From Rhizobiaceae bacterium (GTDB lineage Bacteria; Pseudomonadota; Alphaproteobacteria; Rhizobiales; Rhizobiaceae): DNA of 64,000 bases. Position numbers and translations under genes: made by a program. The notes under the pieces are model-generated. The model ran no database searches. It saw only the letters and a list, made by a program, of their open reading frames with translations, and was not told where the DNA came from. Location: positions 620,001-684,000 of the forward strand of contig JAMLJC010000002.1 in the NCBI GenBank assembly GCA_023953845.1. The letters are read 5' to 3'. This document shows positions 61,548-64,000 of the stretch, one piece after another (position 1 is the stretch's first letter; every line of letters starts with the position of its first letter).

Positions 61548-62255
61548 TCAGGCGATCTGCTTCGCTTTCACCGAAAGCCGCTCCAATGTCTTCGGAGCGG
61601 TGAGTTCCCGCACTGCATCCTTGCCGATCCAGCGCGCCGTCCTGTCATCGGACGCGGCAAGCTTTTCAGCAAGCATCAGGGCAGGGGCGTGTAAAGCCAT
61701 CGAACGTTTGCCGAATGTCCGCAGGGCCCAGTTCACCGCCTTCCTGACGAAGTTGCGGCTGTCCGTGGCGTGTTTTTCGATCAGCGGCAGATAGCTTTCG
61801 AAAACCGAGTCCGGCTCTTTCTTGCGGTGGACGCTTGCCCAGCAAAGCATGGCGAAGGCGGTGCGGCGGACGAATTCATGCTCGTCCTCAGCGAACTCCT
61901 CGATGAGCTGACGCCAGTTGTCAGTATCGACGAAAAGGTCCGAGACCCCGTCGACGATATCCCAGGAATCGAATTCGGAGGCCCAGCGACGGGCATCTCC
62001 AACTGTGAATTTTTTCGGATCGGCGGTCAGCGAGGCGATGAATTGCGCTTCGGTTATGCCGGTATCCCAGAGCCGGAAGGCGCGTTCATGGTTGCGTTTG
62101 ATTTTTCGTGCGATGTCGCGCTGGACGCCATGCGGGACGCCGAGTGCGCGATCGACACGGATGCCGTAGCGTTTCATGCCCTGCCGGTTTTCCTCCGACC
62201 CGAGCGAACGCAGATGGGCGACGATTTCCTCCGCTGTCGAGTCAGGCGACAGCAC
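61548..62255 (-). CDS. DNA alkylation repair protein, AlkD-like HEAT-repeat family
   Basis: Helical-repeat protein of 235 residues related to AlkC/AlkD 3-methyladenine glycosylases and similar proteins: EEIVAHLRSLGSEENRQGMKRYGI, ARRWASEFDSWDIVDGVS, FVRRTAFAMLCWA and NFVRKAVNWALRTFGKRS. The WD and R positions typical of the family are visible, but a catalytic aspartate cannot be assigned safely. The frame is open to a GTG at 62300, overlapping the next gene by 40 bases; I take the GTG at 62255, just after that gene's stop. It is convergent with the Lrp gene, the stop codons touching. Confidence 0.82.
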   Translation of the reverse strand: MLSPDSTAEEIVAHLRSLGSEENRQGMKRYGIRVDRALGVPHGVQRDIARKIKRNHERAFRLWDTGITEAQFIASLTADPKKFTVGDARRWASEFDSWDIVDGVSDLFVDTDNWRQLIEEFAEDEHEFVRRTAFAMLCWASVHRKKEPDSVFESYLPLIEKHATDSRNFVRKAVNWALRTFGKRSMALHAPALMLAEKLAASDDRTARWIGKDAVRELTAPKTLERLSVKAKQIA

Positions 62256-62260
62256 CGGCT

Positions 62261-63130
62261 TTACCGATCCAACCGCGCCAGCAGCGACGACGTATCCCAC
62301 CGATTGCCGTCCATCGCCTGAACGTCCTTGTAGAACTGGTCGACGAGGGCGGTTACCGGCAGTTTCGCGCCGTTGCGGTCGGCCTCTGCGAGACAGATGC
62401 CGAGATCCTTTCGCATCCAGTCCACGGCGAAGCCGAAATCATATTTTCCGGCATTCATGGTTTTGTGCCGGTTTTCCATCTGCCACGAGCCGGCCGCCCC
62501 CTTGGATATGACCTCGATCACCTTCTCGATATCGAGGCCTGCCTTCTTGCCGAAATGGATACCCTCGGCCAGGCCCTGCACGAGCCCGGCGATACAGATC
62601 TGATTGATCATCTTGGTGAGCTGACCCGCTCCGTGCGGACCCATATGCCCGACCATGCGGGCGTACGCTTCGATGACAGGCTTGGCGCGGGCGAAATCGT
62701 CGTCGGCGCCACCCACCATCACAGTCAGAACGCCGTTCTCCGCTCCCGCCTGGCCGCCGGAGACCGGCGCATCGAGGAAGGCGAAACCCCGCGCATCCGC
62801 CTTCTCGCCAAGCTCGCGGGCGACTTCCGCCGAAGCGGTCGTGTTGTCGATGAAGATCGAGCCTTTCGCCATGTCCCTGAAAGCGCCTTGAGCACCGATG
62901 GTGACCTCGCGCAGATCGTCGTCATTGCCGACGCAGGCGAACACGAAATCCTTGTCGGCTGCAGCTTCCTGAGGGGTCGGCGCGCTGTCGCCGCCGAATT
63001 CGGCTACCCATTTCTCGGCTCGTGCGGCCGAGCGGTTATATACCGTAACATCGTGGCCACCCTTGCGCTTCAGATGTCCGGCCATGGGATAGCCCATAAC
63101 GCCGAGACCAATGAATGCCACTTTCGCCAT
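62261..63130 (-). CDS. 3-hydroxyisobutyrate dehydrogenase / tartronate semialdehyde reductase family
   Basis: Beta-hydroxyacid dehydrogenase of 289 residues. The N-terminal Rossmann motif is VAFIGLGVMGYPMAGHL, the substrate signature is FLDAPVSGGQAGAENGVL and the catalytic lysine lies in GAGQLTKMINQICIAG. The final WDTSSLLARL is typical of the group. 3-Hydroxyisobutyrate (valine degradation), tartronate semialdehyde or glyoxylate/succinic-semialdehyde reduction are all possible. GGAGAGCGG precedes the ATG. It is upstream of, and probably co-transcribed with, the AlkD-like gene. Confidence 0.88.
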   Translation of the reverse strand: MAKVAFIGLGVMGYPMAGHLKRKGGHDVTVYNRSAARAEKWVAEFGGDSAPTPQEAAADKDFVFACVGNDDDLREVTIGAQGAFRDMAKGSIFIDNTTASAEVARELGEKADARGFAFLDAPVSGGQAGAENGVLTVMVGGADDDFARAKPVIEAYARMVGHMGPHGAGQLTKMINQICIAGLVQGLAEGIHFGKKAGLDIEKVIEVISKGAAGSWQMENRHKTMNAGKYDFGFAVDWMRKDLGICLAEADRNGAKLPVTALVDQFYKDVQAMDGNRWDTSSLLARLDR

Positions 63131-63208
63131 CTGTCCGCTCTCCCGAAAAGGTCGGCGGCTGGTTTAGCCCGTCGCGCCGCAGTGCACAATGCGGGTCGGC
63201 ACAGCGTC

Positions 63209-64000
63209 TCAGGGTGCGGTGTCGAAATCCAGCACCGTCTCGGGATTGATCTCGCCGTCGTAGGAGGCGTCGACCTCATATTTCGTCAAGGTGAAGGTGC
63301 CGCCCCGGAAGAGGTAGGTGGCGATCGAAGACGCATCGGCGACGCCCCGCCATTTGTTGAACGACTGCAGCGTGTGCGTCTCAGCGTCGTATTCCGAGTT
63401 CACCAGCATATCGACCGTCCTGTAGCCGACAACGTTCACGCTCTCCAGCTTGCCGTCGGGGTCGTCGTTCTCGTAGTGGATGTCGAGTTCCGGCGCGGCG
63501 AACTGGAGCTGGCTTACGCCGTCGATCTCGTTTTCCAGATAGTAGACCTGATTGCTGTTGTAGGCGCCATAGATGCACTCGAAACGAAACAGCCGCGCTT
63601 TTCTATCCGGTTCGCTCGCCTCCTGCGATCGGTCGCGATAGGTGAGTTTGGTTATCGTGGCCTCGGCCGCGTTCGGTTCCGCATCCGGCGCCAAGGTCTG
63701 GCAGATCGCGCCATAGGCGGCCCTGAAGGCCTTTTCGGCCTGTTCCAGTCCCGTGTCTCGCGGATTGACAGGCGCGCCGCCACAGGCCGAAGGCAGTATT
63801 TCAGCCAGTTCTCCTTCGGCCGGCTTCAGCTCACCCTTTTCGATGCGGAGCGGGTTGAACGGCGGCTCCTGGCTCGCCGGCTGGGCGAGCCGCGCAGTGT
63901 AGCAGCCCGCGAAGGTGCTGGTGCTGCCGTCGGCATTCGTCGCGCGGATCGCCACCGGCACCTGGTAGAAAATGCTGCCGGCCGCGCCTTCCTCGCTCGC
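63209..64000 (-). CDS. DUF1176-type exported protein, 5' end beyond the window
   Basis: The frame is open from the stop at 63209 to the right end of the window (264 visible residues) and continues beyond it; the GTG at 63961 is internal. The C-terminal ~180 residues resemble DUF1176 (FRAAYGAICQ, TKLTYRDRSQEASEPDRK, LFRFECIYGAYNSNQVYYL). The upstream part (GSIFYQVPVAIR, FAGCYTARLAQP) looks like a second beta-rich domain seen in proteins described as hypothetical in Mesorhizobium relatives. A signal peptide is expected but lies outside. The function is unknown. Confidence 0.72.
   Translation of the reverse strand, partial: ASEEGAAGSIFYQVPVAIRATNADGSTSTFAGCYTARLAQPASQEPPFNPLRIEKGELKPAEGELAEILPSACGGAPVNPRDTGLEQAEKAFRAAYGAICQTLAPDAEPNAAEATITKLTYRDRSQEASEPDRKARLFRFECIYGAYNSNQVYYLENEIDGVSQLQFAAPELDIHYENDDPDGKLESVNVVGYRTVDMLVNSEYDAETHTLQSFNKWRGVADASSIATYLFRGGTFTLTKYEVDASYDGEINPETVLDFDTAP

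Overview
The window is GC-rich, gene-dense chromosomal DNA of an alphaproteobacterium, most likely Hyphomicrobiales (Rhizobiales) and close to Phyllobacteriaceae/Mesorhizobium. This is inferred from several features: the acpXL-fabF2XL-fabF1XL-adh-lpxXL cluster for the very-long-chain acyl group of lipid A, a stand-alone Lrp-type regulator facing putA, RNase J and biotin ligase directly behind the nuo operon, the short type of prolyl-tRNA synthetase, and rhizobial-type intergenic repeats. I see no transposase, phage gene, CRISPR array, rRNA or tRNA. The window begins inside one gene (soeA) and ends inside another (a DUF1176 gene).

Layout. 1-3.7 kb: soeABC, a membrane-bound cytoplasmic-facing sulfite dehydrogenase (soeA is cut by the window start). 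3.7-8.5 kb (minus): the lipid A very-long-chain fatty acid cluster, which lacks the fabZXL gene expected from rhizobia and whose second ketosynthase has lost its catalytic cysteine. 8.7-12.3 kb (minus): an exported histidine phosphatase and an exported caspase-like protein with ten 47-residue TPR-type repeats. 12.4-22.5 kb: metabolic genes (AEC permease, gabD, aldose epimerase, putA with divergent putR, KDG kinase) and a YcaQ-type DNA glycosylase.

22.9-39.5 kb: a complete 14-gene nuoA-N operon for complex I. It also carries five extra genes or domains: small membrane proteins between nuoC/nuoD and nuoH/nuoI, a long NuoE tail ending in a helix-hairpin-helix-like domain, a separate gene carrying a second copy of that domain, and a pentapeptide-repeat protein just before nuoG. 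birA, rnj (RNase J), a methylmalonyl-CoA epimerase gene and a DUF1467 gene follow on the same strand. A large perfect inverted repeat lies behind rnj. A likely minus-strand small RNA (about 150 nt) lies in front of proS, which is followed by lolC and lolD.

46.8-50.6 kb: a three-subunit molybdenum hydroxylase (CO-dehydrogenase/xanthine-dehydrogenase family, form II-like motif). 50.7-57.5 kb: a GNAT acetyltransferase, cutC, an ECF sigma factor with its YCII/DGPF partner, an NTF2-like protein, dusA, an aspartic protease, a DUF1289 protein and a strongly diverged CobT-like protein. 57.5-64 kb: a membrane histidine kinase, a nuclease of the SNase family, a GST, a uracil-DNA-glycosylase-family protein, an Lrp-type regulator, an AlkD-like protein, a 3-hydroxyisobutyrate dehydrogenase-type reductase and a partial DUF1176 gene.

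The best candidates for undescribed biology are the accessory proteins inside the nuo operon, the KS/chain-length-factor-like pair in the lipid A cluster, the exported caspase-TPR protein, the diverged CobT, the small RNA before proS and the structured element behind rnj. All functions are inferred by reading motifs; no search was run.
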